The notes under the pieces were generated by a model. It did not search any database, was not told the origin of the DNA, and saw only the letters and a list, made by a program, of their open reading frames with translations. Positions 1 to 7,436 of a DNA stretch of 13,212 bases are shown piece by piece. Numbering within the stretch: position 1 is the first letter of the stretch; every line of letters starts with the position of its first letter. The stretch is from contig CAJOPM010000061.1 in assembly GCA_905236225.1 (NCBI GenBank), positions 1-13,212 on the forward strand, read 5' to 3'. The translations under genes were made by a program, and so were the position numbers. This stretch comes from an uncultured Eubacterium sp. GTDB taxonomy: Bacteria > Bacillota > Clostridia > Lachnospirales > Lachnospiraceae.

Positions 1-55
1 CGGATTCGGGTCTGCTTCAGCAGACAAATTCCTGTCCGAATCCGTGCGCATCAAA
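1..55. repeat. 55-bp terminal direct repeat, left copy, with internal hairpins
   Basis: This stretch is identical base for base to 13158-13212 at the other end. It is itself a folded unit: CGGATTCGG (1-9) pairs with CCGAATCCG (36-44), and inside that GTCTGC (10-15) pairs with GCAGAC (20-25) across a TTCA loop, leaving 26-35 as a one-sided bulge. The exact 55-base identity at both ends is what a k=55 de Bruijn assembler leaves when two contig ends share one graph node. It can mean a repeat or a circle. Given the chromosomal gene content I favour a dispersed palindromic intergenic repeat. Confidence 0.85.
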
Positions 56-61
56 AGCGGA

Positions 62-105
62 GCGTTTAACTTAAGTCGGAGCTTGCACTCCGACTGAGTT
101 AAAGC
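62..105. repeat. Long imperfect hairpin in the intergenic region
   Basis: GC TTTAACT (62-71, with one bulged G at 64) pairs with AGTTAAA GC (97-105). AGTCGGAG (74-81) pairs with CTCCGACT (88-95) around a six-base loop. Small internal bulges (72-73 and 96) separate the two blocks. There is no T-tract on either side, so a terminator is not indicated. A second small hairpin, AACAC-aaa-GTGTT, follows at 120-132, and TTATGAGGA occurs twice (112-120 and 140-148). Bases 56-176 hold these structures and no convincing gene. They could be a repeat cluster or part of a structured RNA; the sequence does not decide. Confidence 0.6.
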
Positions 106-176
106 CCATCCTTATGAGGAACACAAAGTGTTTCTGCGTTTATGAGGAGGTAGCGAAGCGAATTTCGAATGTCTGC

Positions 177-206
177 TTTACTTACTCTAAAATCTAGTGA
201 TATTAT
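177..206 (+). promoter_or_regulatory. Candidate sigma-A promoter for the ligase-ACP gene
   Basis: TTTACT (177-182, four of six matches to TTGACA) and TATTAT (201-206, five of six to TATAAT) are separated by 18 bp. Transcription would start near 213, giving a leader of about 25 bases that carries the ribosome binding site. The location just before a well-formed Shine-Dalgarno fits. The -35 box is weak and the region is AT-rich, so a chance match is possible. Confidence 0.4.
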
Positions 207-221
207 TTTATATAGGACTAT

Positions 222-229
222 AAAGGAGG
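222..229 (+). promoter_or_regulatory. Ribosome binding site that fixes the ligase start
   Basis: AAAGGAGG lies eight bases before the ATG at 238. The upstream in-frame ATG at 169 has no such site and would start inside the hairpin region and upstream of the candidate promoter. The start at 238 is therefore preferred, which removes 23 residues from the longest reading frame. Confidence 0.85.
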
Positions 230-237
230 CTTTTTTA

Positions 238-2136
238 ATGGCACAAAATGTTTGGCATGATACACTAAAATTACTTAAAGAAACCCCCAGCTACCAGGGC
301 ATATTCCATATGATGGAACGATTTTTAGATGATACTGCTGCCGAAATAATCGACGAGCACGACAACATCATCCGGCGTACCTACCGCGAATACATTCGTA
401 TGTCCTATTGCGCCTGCGGTGTTATGGAAAAGAAGAGACCGGCCGGCGACGTCGTTGGACTTATATACGATACTTGTATGGATTGGCCGGTGCTCCTTTG
501 GGGTATCCTAATGTCAGGTCAGCTGCCGCTGCTGCTTAATCCATCTGCACGCCCCGAGCAGCTCAACAACCTGATGGCCGAGGCTCATGCAACTTGCTAT
601 GTGGCTGCGCATCCCATAGACGGAAGCAATCTTGAATTCATCGACGCTGCGCAGGTTCTTCGCGGCGATGAGCCGGGTCATGAGCACTGGGGTGAATATA
701 TAGCACTGTGTACCTCAGGTACAACAGACATAAGCCGTATATTTCTCTACGATGCACGCACCATTGCCGGCCACATTATTAGCTTTGACGATGCAAAACA
801 AGTCAATCCGGATATGCCATTTATCGAAAATAAGCCTTGCAAACTGCTTGCTTTTCTCCCCTTTCACCACATATTCGGCTTTTCTGTCGTATATCTGCTC
901 TACGCGTGTACAGGCAAGGTTCTCGTATTTTGCAAAGACAAATCAGCTAATACAATACTTGCCACCAGCAAAAGATGCGGCATAACACACCTCTATTGTG
1001 TGCCTATGTTCTTCAATGCTCTTGCATCAGGTATTAAAAGAGAACTGGGCTCTAGGGGCCTTAATCCTATTACCAAATACATAATAAAGAAAAAAACTCT
1101 CGGGACACAGATACGTTCAATGATAACCGGTGGCGGTCATGTGCCGTCGGAAACGCTATCGTTACTAAACGACATCGGTTACCCGTTATGCAATGGGTTT
1201 GGTATGACAGAAACCGGTATCATATCTGTTGAAACATCGCTTGATCCCACTCAGCGTAAGATGGGAAGTATCGGAACGCCCTTCTCGCTTACGGAGTACA
1301 AAATAGGCAATGGCACAAGTGATGAAGGTGAACTTTTTATCCGCGGAGATGCGCTCTACTCCGCTCATATTATAGACGGAAAAATTGTTCCGCGAGATAC
1401 CGCAAAGTGGTTTGCAACCGGGGATATTGTAAAAAGAACCCCCTTCGGTCTATTCATCTGCGGCCGCACAAAAGATGTCATAATAAGCGCCAGCGGAGAG
1501 AACATCTATCCCGATGAGCTAGAGCAATACTTTTCAGCGTTATCGGGCGTAGAAAAATCATGCATTATCGGCATCGAAAATGAAAGCTATGAAGATATCT
1601 CTATAATATCTCAGATTTCAAACGACTTTGACCGTGATAACTACCTTAAGCAAATAAGAAAAATAAACGAATCTCTTCCCATAGGTGAAAGAGTCACTCG
1701 GGCCTTTATAACCAATAAAAGACTTCCTGTTTCCGGAAATATGAAGGTAATGCATTATAAGGTAAAAGAAAACATAGACCAATATGAAGAACTTGCTCTA
1801 TCTAATTTGTATAAAAGTAATAATTCTGAAATGACTGATGAGCGCACATCATATGGCCCCGCGGAAAAAGAGCTTGATGAAATAAAAGCCAATGTGCTAA
1901 GCATCATCGCTAAAACCCTTAACTATACAGATGAAGAGCGCGATGCCATTTCCACAGCAGATTCATTTATCGAGGATTTAAAGATGAATAGTATCGACCT
2001 ATTCTGCTGTATTGCGGATATAGAAGACCAATACGATATTGACATCCTGGCAGAATATGCTCCTAATCTTAACAATATCGATCAAGCCGCAAAATATATC
2101 TATACTGCGATCCATAGCTCAGATACAGCTTCATAA
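238..2136 (+). CDS. AMP-forming acyl ligase fused to a C-terminal acyl carrier protein
   Basis: The 632-residue product is an adenylate-forming enzyme of the acyl-CoA synthetase / adenylation superfamily. Visible motifs, numbered from the ATG at 238, are the phosphate loop TSGTT (159-163), NGFGMTE (319-325), the TGD hinge region (394-396), GRTKD (409-413), SGEN (419-422) and the catalytic-type lysine K503 in a GNMK context. The last 85 or so residues look like an acyl carrier protein, with S585 in the NSID context where phosphopantetheine is normally attached. The family activates a carboxylic acid with ATP; the fused carrier would receive the acyl group as a thioester in cis (inference). The phosphate loop continues as DISR where GxPK is usual, which is odd. 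The gene stands alone on its strand with no visible polyketide, peptide synthetase or fatty-acid partner, so the substrate cannot be named. Cytoplasmic; no signal or membrane segment seen. Confidence 0.85.
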   Translation: MAQNVWHDTLKLLKETPSYQGIFHMMERFLDDTAAEIIDEHDNIIRRTYREYIRMSYCACGVMEKKRPAGDVVGLIYDTCMDWPVLLWGILMSGQLPLLLNPSARPEQLNNLMAEAHATCYVAAHPIDGSNLEFIDAAQVLRGDEPGHEHWGEYIALCTSGTTDISRIFLYDARTIAGHIISFDDAKQVNPDMPFIENKPCKLLAFLPFHHIFGFSVVYLLYACTGKVLVFCKDKSANTILATSKRCGITHLYCVPMFFNALASGIKRELGSRGLNPITKYIIKKKTLGTQIRSMITGGGHVPSETLSLLNDIGYPLCNGFGMTETGIISVETSLDPTQRKMGSIGTPFSLTEYKIGNGTSDEGELFIRGDALYSAHIIDGKIVPRDTAKWFATGDIVKRTPFGLFICGRTKDVIISASGENIYPDELEQYFSALSGVEKSCIIGIENESYEDISIISQISNDFDRDNYLKQIRKINESLPIGERVTRAFITNKRLPVSGNMKVMHYKVKENIDQYEELALSNLYKSNNSEMTDERTSYGPAEKELDEIKANVLSIIAKTLNYTDEERDAISTADSFIEDLKMNSIDLFCCIADIEDQYDIDILAEYAPNLNNIDQAAKYIYTAIHSSDTAS

Positions 2137-2140
2137 CATA

Positions 2141-2183
2141 ATGGGGGGATGCATCGCCAAAACTATGGTACTGCTCCCCCCAT
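2141..2183. terminator. G6/C6 hairpin between converging genes, possible terminator
   Basis: ATGGGGGG (2141-2148) pairs with CCCCCCAT (2176-2183) across a 27-base loop, five bases after the ligase stop. It is followed by a 10-bp palindrome, ATACTAGTAT (2184-2193). A second inverted repeat, CATACGT (2203-2209) with ACGTATG (2242-2248), precedes a T-rich stretch on the + strand. Neither has the compact loop plus T-tract of a textbook terminator. The position between convergent genes suggests transcription ends here. No clear terminator is seen for the minus-strand transporter either. Confidence 0.3.
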
Positions 2184-2275
2184 ATACTAGTATCCTATGC
2201 TCCATACGTCATTCACCCCTTTGTGTAAGGTATATTATAGAACGTATGTTTGGTTTTGTAAAGTAGCTTTTTCTT

Positions 2276-5200
2276 CTAATTAATGATTCCCTCTATAACA
2301 CCTGTTCCCTCAGAATAATTAAATGTAATATCACTTAGTGCATTTTTTACAAGTGCCACACTGATATCATCCCCTTGTTTAACAGGATCAAATTCCTCAC
2401 CCTTATATGTTGCTCTAAAGCGCATCTTACCTGTCTTATCTTGATATTCAAATTCAAGATAAGCATCGGTTTTTTCCCCGAAATGTTCCTGTATAATGGC
2501 AATTCCAAGTTCCTCTGCTATTGTCAGCATACGCCTTGTTATTGCATGTTCTATCACATAACGATGTCCAAATGCCTCTATCTTTGATATTGCCTCACCC
2601 AAATCAAAATCTGCTCCGTTTAGTTTAAAGCTAATCATCTTAAGGTGGCCTATAAACATTTTAGTCTTTTCTTTTTTCGGCTCTGTAAAAATTTCACCGG
2701 GCGTACCCTCTTCATAGATAATTCCTTCATCCAGATAAAACACTCTATTTGATACATCCCTTGCAAAATTCATCTCATGAGTTACAATCACCATTGTCGT
2801 GCCGCGCCTTGCAAGATTTCTGATAACAGAAAGGACTTCCTCTATAGCCGTCGGATCAAGAGCCGATGTAGGTTCATCAAACAAGATCATCTCGGGATCC
2901 ATAGCAATCTGCCTGGCTATTGCCACACGCTGCTTCTGTCCTCCGGAAAGCTCGTCGGGATAATTAAGAGCTTTTTCTGTAAGTCCTACCTGACGAAGTA
3001 CATCCATACTGCAACATAGTGCTTCTTCTTTACTTCTGCCTAAAAGTTCAACCTGTGAGAGCATTATATTTTCTACAATTGTAAGGTGAGAAAATAAGTT
3101 AAATGACTGAAATACCATTCCGACGCGCTTGCGTAGATTTTTTAAATCATAACCATCAGCTAAAATATTTTCTCCCTTAAATAAAATCTCTCCTTTATCG
3201 GCCGGCTGCAGCTGATTAAGCATATTTAAAAATGTACTCTTGCCTGTCCCGGACGGTCCGATTATTGCTATTACATCTCCTTTTCTGATTTCACAAGTCA
3301 TATCTTTTATAGGCATAACATTTTCATATTTTTTCATAATATGAGAAACGCTGTACAATATATTTGATTCATTCTCATCGAAATCATTCTTCGCTTTATC
3401 TAAAGGTTTTATATCACCTCTTTTATATGCGTCAAGTAATCCCTTAACCTTAGATACCTTTCTTGTCTGCGGTGTAATCTTCTTCTCGAGCAACCTCAGA
3501 AATGCAATCAAAATAATCGATAAAATCAAGTATATAACTGCCGTAAGTATCAACGGGAAAAATGCCTCATACGTACGGCTCCTGATCAAATCCGCTGCCC
3601 TGGTTAAATCCATAACAGAAATATAGCCTGCTACAGAAGTCAATTTCACAAGTGCTATAAACTGACCTGTGTAAACCGGAAGTATATGAATCATTGCCTG
3701 CGGAAAAACAACTTTACAAAAGCCATGAAAATCGCCAAATCCTAGCGCTTTTGCTGCTAAAGCCTGTCCTTGCGGCACGGCTTCTATACCTTTTCTAAAC
3801 ATCTCGGATGTATATGCCGAAAAGTCCAATGCAAAGCCTATTACACATACAATAAATGCCGGAAAATTGGCTCCCGTAAACACCAGATAATTAAGCACCA
3901 ACAGCAAAACCACAATTGGAATACCTCTAAATATTTTTATATAGATATCTGCGATGATATTTAGTATCTTATTCCTTCTCATCTTAAGAAAACAGATAAG
4001 AGCGCCCAGTGCGGTACCTATAACGCCTGCAAAAACAGAAAGCAAAAGCGTCACTTTAATTCCTTCAAGCAGCAGCTTCCAGCGCTGCTCACGCACAAAA
4101 TTTTTGATAAAGCTGTGCGCTATTGACTTAAAAAATCCGGTGCTTTGTTCTGTATGTTCTGCAACCGGCACAAAAAGATATATATCGGCATCGAACATTG
4201 GATCAGTTATATTCATCTGCTCGAGCCTTTCAGGCGTAATTACCATCGTATCAGCTATTACATCATATGTACCGCCGGCAAGTCCTGCAAGCTCTGATGG
4301 ATAAACCATAGTTTCGTATGATGGTGTGTAACCGTATTCCTGGCAAAAACCATCTATAAGTTCTACAAAAAAACCTGTCAGCTCATCTCCAACATAATAA
4401 GTCATAGGTGACCAAAGTCCGGTTGTCGCAACCTTTAGTACTCCATTTTCACCACTATAGCTATATGACTCTATAGTCTGCTCGCCATCAGAATTTTCCC
4501 ACTTATCTTTAAGCTCATCAAATTTACCGCTTTCAATAAGCGCACCATAGTACTCATTCATTTCCTCGCAGATTTTTTCACCCTTTTTATTTTTCTGCGT
4601 GGCAAATCCGTATTCAAGCTGTTCTATCGAATCGGGCAAATATGTAATATTCTCATATCCGTCTTTCAAATAACTATCACATGACTCATAGCCTAGCGCA
4701 GCATCAGCTTTTCCACTGTCAAGGGCTTCAAATACATCGGCAAATGTGTCATAAATCATATACTCAGCGTCCGGAAAGTATTTTTTTGCCATTTCATAAA
4801 GCTCTGTACCGGTGATTACAGCAATTCTTGTGCCCGGTTTTTTTATATCTTCGAGAGTATAAGCAGGAGTCTTTGTTCCCGATGAATTATCTGCTTTAAG
4901 AACAGCCATTACAGAACCGCCCTCAAATGTTGGCTCAGCAAAATATACACTTTGGGCACGCTCTTTAGTATATGCAAATCCACCACAGGCAAGGTCGACC
5001 TTGCCGCTTGAGACGGCCGGCAATATACTGTTAAAATTCATGCTGTTTATCTCAAGCGAATAACCTTTTTCCTCACAATAATGGACTATAATATCAATAT
5101 CCATCCCGGCAACCTGGTCATCCTTTATAAATGCAAACGGTACCATAGCTTCATCTATTGCTATGCGAAGCGTGCCATTCTCACCTGTTAACTTATCAAG

Positions 5201-5698
5201 GTCTGTAACCTTTTGTTCACTCGCAGTTTCTTCAAACCACTTATCATAAATTTCATCGTATAAACCGTTTTCTTTGATTTTCAGTATATACTCGCTATAG
5301 TCATCGCACAGAGCCTTACCCCTTTTCGTTTTTGAAAATATAGCTCCTGCCTGCATCAGGCCGGAAATATTCTCATCAATATATGTAAGTTCCGGATTTT
5401 CAGTCATCATGTACCTGACTATTGCTTCTGAATGTGCAAACGCATCAATCTTGCCATTTTTAAGTGCCGTCAACATATCAGTTTCCGTATCATAAAAATA
5501 AAACTGTGCATCAGGAAAAAACTCCTGCGCCTGTATAGCCTGCACGCTTCCGGTTATCACTCCTATTTTCTTATCCTCAATTTGTGAAAGTTCGTCATAG
5601 ACGCCGTCATTCTCTTTTGCGTAAGTTATATTGATTTGAAAGATTGCAGTAATTAATATAAGAACAACTGCAACAAGTGTGAAAATGCGTTTAGTCAT
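2276..5698 (-). CDS. Single-chain polar amino-acid ABC importer (binding lobes, permease and ATPase in one protein)
   Basis: The 1140-residue protein carries every part of a polar amino-acid ABC importer. Residues 1-27 form a signal peptide or anchor without a lipobox cysteine. Residues 40-160 match only the C-terminal lobe of an SBP_bac_3 binding protein. Residues 172-406 are a complete binding protein with the carboxylate-contact TKER (244-247). Residues 416-511 are an N-terminal lobe only, with TPER (488-491). A HisM/GlnP-type permease follows (about 535-740) with its EAA loop near 640-668. The ATPase (about 780-1018) has Walker A 814-822 (K820), LSGGQ 917-921, Walker B D941-E942 and H974. 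Residues 1021-1140 are an extra domain resembling RsbW-type GHKL folds. Lactococcal GlnP shows that binding domains can be fused to the permease; including the ATPase is rarer. It should act as a dimer importing an amino acid, identity unknown. GGAGG at 5708-5712 supports the start, nine bases from ATG. Confidence 0.9.
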   Translation of the reverse strand: MTKRIFTLVAVVLILITAIFQINITYAKENDGVYDELSQIEDKKIGVITGSVQAIQAQEFFPDAQFYFYDTETDMLTALKNGKIDAFAHSEAIVRYMMTENPELTYIDENISGLMQAGAIFSKTKRGKALCDDYSEYILKIKENGLYDEIYDKWFEETASEQKVTDLDKLTGENGTLRIAIDEAMVPFAFIKDDQVAGMDIDIIVHYCEEKGYSLEINSMNFNSILPAVSSGKVDLACGGFAYTKERAQSVYFAEPTFEGGSVMAVLKADNSSGTKTPAYTLEDIKKPGTRIAVITGTELYEMAKKYFPDAEYMIYDTFADVFEALDSGKADAALGYESCDSYLKDGYENITYLPDSIEQLEYGFATQKNKKGEKICEEMNEYYGALIESGKFDELKDKWENSDGEQTIESYSYSGENGVLKVATTGLWSPMTYYVGDELTGFFVELIDGFCQEYGYTPSYETMVYPSELAGLAGGTYDVIADTMVITPERLEQMNITDPMFDADIYLFVPVAEHTEQSTGFFKSIAHSFIKNFVREQRWKLLLEGIKVTLLLSVFAGVIGTALGALICFLKMRRNKILNIIADIYIKIFRGIPIVVLLLVLNYLVFTGANFPAFIVCVIGFALDFSAYTSEMFRKGIEAVPQGQALAAKALGFGDFHGFCKVVFPQAMIHILPVYTGQFIALVKLTSVAGYISVMDLTRAADLIRSRTYEAFFPLILTAVIYLILSIILIAFLRLLEKKITPQTRKVSKVKGLLDAYKRGDIKPLDKAKNDFDENESNILYSVSHIMKKYENVMPIKDMTCEIRKGDVIAIIGPSGTGKSTFLNMLNQLQPADKGEILFKGENILADGYDLKNLRKRVGMVFQSFNLFSHLTIVENIMLSQVELLGRSKEEALCCSMDVLRQVGLTEKALNYPDELSGGQKQRVAIARQIAMDPEMILFDEPTSALDPTAIEEVLSVIRNLARRGTTMVIVTHEMNFARDVSNRVFYLDEGIIYEEGTPGEIFTEPKKEKTKMFIGHLKMISFKLNGADFDLGEAISKIEAFGHRYVIEHAITRRMLTIAEELGIAIIQEHFGEKTDAYLEFEYQDKTGKMRFRATYKGEEFDPVKQGDDISVALVKNALSDITFNYSEGTGVIEGIIN

Positions 5699-5742
5699 TA
5701 ATACTCTCCTCCCCTAAAAGCACACTATATTCAAGTTTCTCT

Positions 5743-5773
5743 CCCCCGCCTACGCTTTGCTTAGAGGCGGGGG
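5743..5773 (-). promoter_or_regulatory. GC-rich hairpin in the transporter leader
   Basis: On the + strand CCCCCGCCT (5743-5751) pairs with AGGCGGGGG (5765-5773) across 13 bases: a nine-bp, almost all G:C stem in an otherwise AT-rich gap. A smaller hairpin, ATCTC-gtct-GAGAT, lies at 5776-5789. Both fall in the predicted 92-base leader of the transporter mRNA. There is no T-tract after the strong stem in the direction of transcription, so it is not a standard attenuator. It may shield the 5' end or bind a regulator (inference). Confidence 0.5.
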
Positions 5774-5796
5774 GCATCTCGTCTGAGATATATTTA

Positions 5797-5822
5797 ATTA
5801 TACAGAATTTGAATTTCAAATT
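5797..5822 (-). promoter_or_regulatory. Transporter promoter -10 box with near-palindromic operator-like site
   Basis: A perfect TATAAT on the minus strand occupies 5802-5797, with a predicted transcription start near 5790. The hexamer 17 bp upstream is TTTAAT, a poor -35 box. The spacer and -35 area is filled by an inverted repeat, AATTTGA-att-TCAAATT (5806-5822 on the + strand), a natural place for a regulator that either blocks RNA polymerase or replaces the weak -35 contact. The -10 box is seen directly; the operator role is inference. Confidence 0.5.
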
Positions 5823-5832
5823 AAAGATAATC

Positions 5833-5862
5833 AAAAAAAGGAATCCGATAAACTCGGATTCC
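5833..5862 (-). terminator. Intrinsic terminator of the radical SAM gene
   Basis: On the minus strand GGAATCCGA (5862-5854) pairs with TCGGATTCC (5848-5840) around a five-base loop, followed at once by seven T (5839-5833). The stem is a perfect nine bp. It begins 21 bases after the radical SAM stop codon, so the upstream transcript should end here and the transporter needs its own promoter. Confidence 0.92.
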
Positions 5863-5882
5863 CTGAAATTGATCTAATATTA

Positions 5883-7310
5883 TTATTGTGCTTTTTTCTC
5901 CGGTGCCGGTCCATACTTTTCTTCGCGCTCTTTAATCTTTTGCTCTATCTCTTCCTGACGCGCAGCCCAAAGCTCATCTGCTTTCGGTTTCCATGTATCT
6001 GCATAAGGCTTTGTCTTGGCTACAAGCTCATCTACAGATTCAGGTGACATAAAGTCAGTAGAATGTGCTCCCGAAGCATCAACCATCTTCTTGATATATT
6101 CCGGATTCTCAAGCATCGGGCAAGGTCTAAGCTGATTATCATTGAACGGCATTGTATCATGATACTGCATAAAGAGAGGTGACTGTAAGCACTCAAGCAA
6201 AGTATTATCATCGATGTTGCAGTTAGAATAGTGTATAAATACACAAGGCTCTACATCTCCATTTGCATTGATATGAAGATAGTTCTTACCGCCTGCTATA
6301 CATCCCCCTACAAACTCTGCATCATTTTGGAAGTCCATGGTAAAGAGTGGCTTGCCGCCTTCTAACGCTCTAATTTCACGTACTCTGTGAACCATATATT
6401 CTCTCTGCTCAGGACTCAAAAGCAAATCTACCGATGCATCCTTTCCTACCGGCATATAGTGGAAATACCAAGCCATAATACATCCGTGATCAATAAGCAT
6501 ATCTATAAACTCATCCGATGTAACTACCTGATAATTCTTGCTGGTATAGCAAATTGAAACACCATATATAAGTCCATACTCTTTCATGAGCTCCATAGCA
6601 TTCATAACTTTCTGGAACACACCCTGGCCACGACGAGAGTCATTAACCTCTTCGTATCCCTCTACGCTAAGTGCATAAGAGATATTGCCGACACGAATAG
6701 TCTCCTTGCAGAGCTCTTCATCGATAAGAGTACCATTTGTAAATATATGGAATGCACAATCATTGTGTTTTTCGGCAAGCTTAATAATGTCAGCTTTTCT
6801 CGTAAGCGGCTCTCCACCTGTCATTACGAAGAAATGAATTCCAAGCTCTTTTGCCTGACAGATAAGATCATCAAGCTGTTCAAATGAACGCTGCATCTTG
6901 TGTCCATACTCTGCTGCCCAGCATCCTGTACATTTCAAGTTGCAGGCACTGGTAGGATCCATAAGGATAACCCACGGCACGTTACAGCCGTACTTCTCAC
7001 GATTCGCAAGTACTTCCTTAAAACCTGTAAGACCTGCTTCATATCCTAAGTTCAGCACATGCATCTTAACAAGATTAGGATTAAGATGTTCAAACGCCCA
7101 ATAGACTACCTTAGTCCACTTAGCATCCGGATTCGAGAACATCTCGATTGCATTATCCCAGAAAAATTCAGGAAAAGAATTACCCGTGGCTTTGTGAGCC
7201 AGGTTAAGAAGTTTAAGCATATTCTTCTCCCTGTCCTTGTTGACATACTTGTACACAGCATTGAACGCAGTCTCAAAGGCTTTACGACCTACCGCATGCT
7301 TCATTCCCAT
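5883..7310 (-). CDS. Radical SAM protein with SPASM-like C-terminal cysteines
   Basis: The 475-residue protein has the radical SAM cluster motif C123-x3-C127-x2-C130, then a GGEPL motif about 30 residues further on, which typically contacts S-adenosylmethionine. Four later cysteines, C337, C356, C364 and C397, resemble a SPASM or twitch domain that binds an auxiliary Fe-S cluster; that is the pattern of enzymes acting on peptides or proteins. The first 110 residues are a helical extension and the last 40 are a highly charged helix rich in E and K. Family knowledge gives a radical enzyme using a 4Fe-4S cluster; the substrate is unknown. No small precursor peptide gene is seen beside it. AGGAGG (7319-7324) sits eight bases before the ATG. 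It is preceded by its own promoter and followed by a strong terminator, so it can be expressed alone. A maturase for a distant target is possible but unproven. Confidence 0.85.
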   Translation of the reverse strand: MGMKHAVGRKAFETAFNAVYKYVNKDREKNMLKLLNLAHKATGNSFPEFFWDNAIEMFSNPDAKWTKVVYWAFEHLNPNLVKMHVLNLGYEAGLTGFKEVLANREKYGCNVPWVILMDPTSACNLKCTGCWAAEYGHKMQRSFEQLDDLICQAKELGIHFFVMTGGEPLTRKADIIKLAEKHNDCAFHIFTNGTLIDEELCKETIRVGNISYALSVEGYEEVNDSRRGQGVFQKVMNAMELMKEYGLIYGVSICYTSKNYQVVTSDEFIDMLIDHGCIMAWYFHYMPVGKDASVDLLLSPEQREYMVHRVREIRALEGGKPLFTMDFQNDAEFVGGCIAGGKNYLHINANGDVEPCVFIHYSNCNIDDNTLLECLQSPLFMQYHDTMPFNDNQLRPCPMLENPEYIKKMVDASGAHSTDFMSPESVDELVAKTKPYADTWKPKADELWAARQEEIEQKIKEREEKYGPAPEKKAQ

Positions 7311-7388
7311 TTTAATTTCCTCCTCGTTACAATAAAACTTTCATCATATTCATATTATGGAAGCCTATATCTTCCAACCATAACAGCT

Positions 7389-7417
7389 ATTGTAGCACAT
7401 GTTATTTTAATTGTCAC
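7389..7417 (-). promoter_or_regulatory. Promoter of the radical SAM gene
   Basis: On the minus strand GTGACA (7417-7412, five of six matches) is 17 bp from TACAAT (7394-7389, five of six), and TGC directly before the -10 box makes it an extended -10. The start would be near 7382, giving a leader of about 70 bases. The leader holds a hairpin, TGGAAG with CTTCCA (7358-7363 and 7371-7376), before the AGGAGG site. No terminator separates glgP from this promoter, so read-through from ileS-glgP is also expected. Confidence 0.75.
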
Positions 7418-7436
7418 CTAGAAAATTACGACCATC

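Noticed and set aside
114..197. A 27-codon cysteine-containing frame starting at ATG 114
   Set aside because: No ribosome binding site precedes it, it runs through hairpin arms and the candidate promoter, and nothing about it is recognisable.
169..237. The upstream ATG at 169 as the ligase start
   Set aside because: It has no Shine-Dalgarno, and the start at 238 has an ideal AAAGGAGG eight bases away. The extra 23 residues match no part of the family.
5840..5862. The radical SAM terminator as another copy of the terminal repeat, since both contain CGGATTC
   Set aside because: Only seven to eight stem bases are shared; loop, flanks and inner hairpin differ. A chance match is more likely.
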